This document shows positions 6,642 through 6,859 of a stretch of DNA of 6,859 nucleotides, in pieces. Position numbers and translations under genes: made by a program. This stretch comes from a bacterium. Lineage in GTDB: Bacteria > UBA9089 > JAHJRX01. Under the pieces are notes generated by a model. The model ran no database searches. It saw only the letters and a list, made by a program, of their open reading frames with translations, and was not told the DNA's origin. Within the stretch, counting starts at the first letter, position 1. Each line of letters starts with the position of its first letter. The stretch lies in assembly GCA_030017825.1 (NCBI GenBank), contig JASEGW010000081.1, forward strand, positions 1 to 6,859, in the 5' to 3' direction.

Positions 6642-6669
6642 TTGACTATTTATTACAAAGAAGTAAAAT
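6642..6669 (+). promoter_or_regulatory. Sigma70-type promoter for the right-edge membrane protein gene
   Basis: TTGACT (6642-6647, 5/6 to consensus) and TAAAAT (6664-6669, 5/6) are separated by 16 nt. A perfect TATAAT at 6673-6678 lies just downstream, but it is 25 nt from the same -35 box and so would need a different, poorer one. Either choice starts transcription near 6676-6685, only about 20-30 nt before the ATG at 6705. The leader would consist mostly of the ribosome binding site region. Confidence 0.6.
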
Positions 6670-6692
6670 ATTTATAATAGATTACTATTCTT

Positions 6693-6698
6693 AGGAGG
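6693..6698 (+). promoter_or_regulatory. Strong ribosome binding site AGGAGG
   Basis: AGGAGG ends 6 nt before the ATG at 6705 and is the best Shine-Dalgarno match in the window. It fixes the start of the right-edge gene, which is otherwise too short here to judge by length. Confidence 0.85.
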
Positions 6699-6704
6699 TT
6701 GAAT

Positions 6705-6859
6705 ATGGTTAACGAAGAGCTTAAAGGTAATTGGAGAGATATTTTTAAAGTAGTCAAATTTTCTTTTGATCCTAAAAAGATATTTATTCAAATGTTGGGC
6801 TTAATAATTGCAGTATGTTTTTTACTAACATTCATCCAAATTAGCTGCGCAGTTTCAGG
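6705..6859 (+). CDS. Probable membrane protein, 5' part, function unknown
   Basis: The first 51 codons are visible and the frame runs off the right edge without a stop. The protein begins MVNEELKGNWRDIFKVVKFS, a charged, probably cytoplasmic segment of about 27 residues containing FDPKK. A hydrophobic stretch follows from about residue 28 (FIQMLGLIIAVCFLLTFI) that is long enough to cross the membrane. The charged, lysine-rich part before the hydrophobic stretch is too long and too acidic for a typical secretion signal, so this looks like the first helix of an integral membrane protein. It has its own promoter and ribosome binding site and is separated from the glycan block by 262 nt, so it is probably a separate transcription unit. 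I do not recognise the family from this fragment. Confidence 0.75.
   Translation, partial: MVNEELKGNWRDIFKVVKFSFDPKKIFIQMLGLIIAVCFLLTFIQISCAVS

Noticed and set aside
6642..6678. Pairing TTGACT with the perfect TATAAT at 6673
   Set aside because: The 25-nt spacer is too long for a sigma70 promoter. TAAAAT at 6664 with a 16-nt spacer is the better partner.

Overview
The window is AT-rich throughout (roughly 30% GC by eye), with A/T-ending codons preferred and all genes on the + strand. The first protein ends in a ZU5-like region followed by a FlgD/T9SS-like C-terminal domain. That combination is common in exported proteins of uncultured bacterial lineages (for example Omnitrophota, Desantisbacteria, Atribacterota and related candidate phyla). 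With the AT bias and two adjacent radical SAM genes, this suggests a (probably anaerobic) bacterium of that kind. The assignment is an inference; no rRNA or other marker gene is present.

Layout: (1) 2-1213 is the 3' part of a large secreted multidomain protein, open at the left edge, whose earliest visible residues resemble the C-terminal beta-sandwich of a glycoside-hydrolase-like protein. (2) 1214-1323 is a compact regulatory gap. It holds a good sigma70-type promoter embedded in inverted repeats, then a hairpin that would cover the Shine-Dalgarno sequence of the next gene. (3) 1324-6442 is a tight four-gene block: Wzx/MATE-type oligosaccharide flippase, cobalamin-binding-type radical SAM enzyme, radical SAM/SPASM enzyme and GT4 glycosyltransferase. 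The gaps are 33 nt, 33 nt and a 14-nt overlap, so the genes are very probably co-transcribed. (4) 6443-6704 is a non-coding gap with a weak terminator candidate, a 12-bp A/T tandem repeat, an inverted repeat, a promoter and a strong ribosome binding site. (5) 6705-6859 is the start of a probable membrane protein cut by the right edge.

How it fits together: the block looks like part of a surface-glycan or lipid-linked oligosaccharide locus. The GT4 enzyme would add a sugar on the cytoplasmic side and the flippase would move the lipid-linked product across the membrane. The two radical SAM enzymes are the unexplained part: they could perform radical modification (for example methylation, epimerisation, dehydrogenation or rearrangement) of the sugar, the lipid carrier or an attached group. 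The pairing is seen in the sequence; the substrate is not. No RNA gene, mobile element or CRISPR array was seen.
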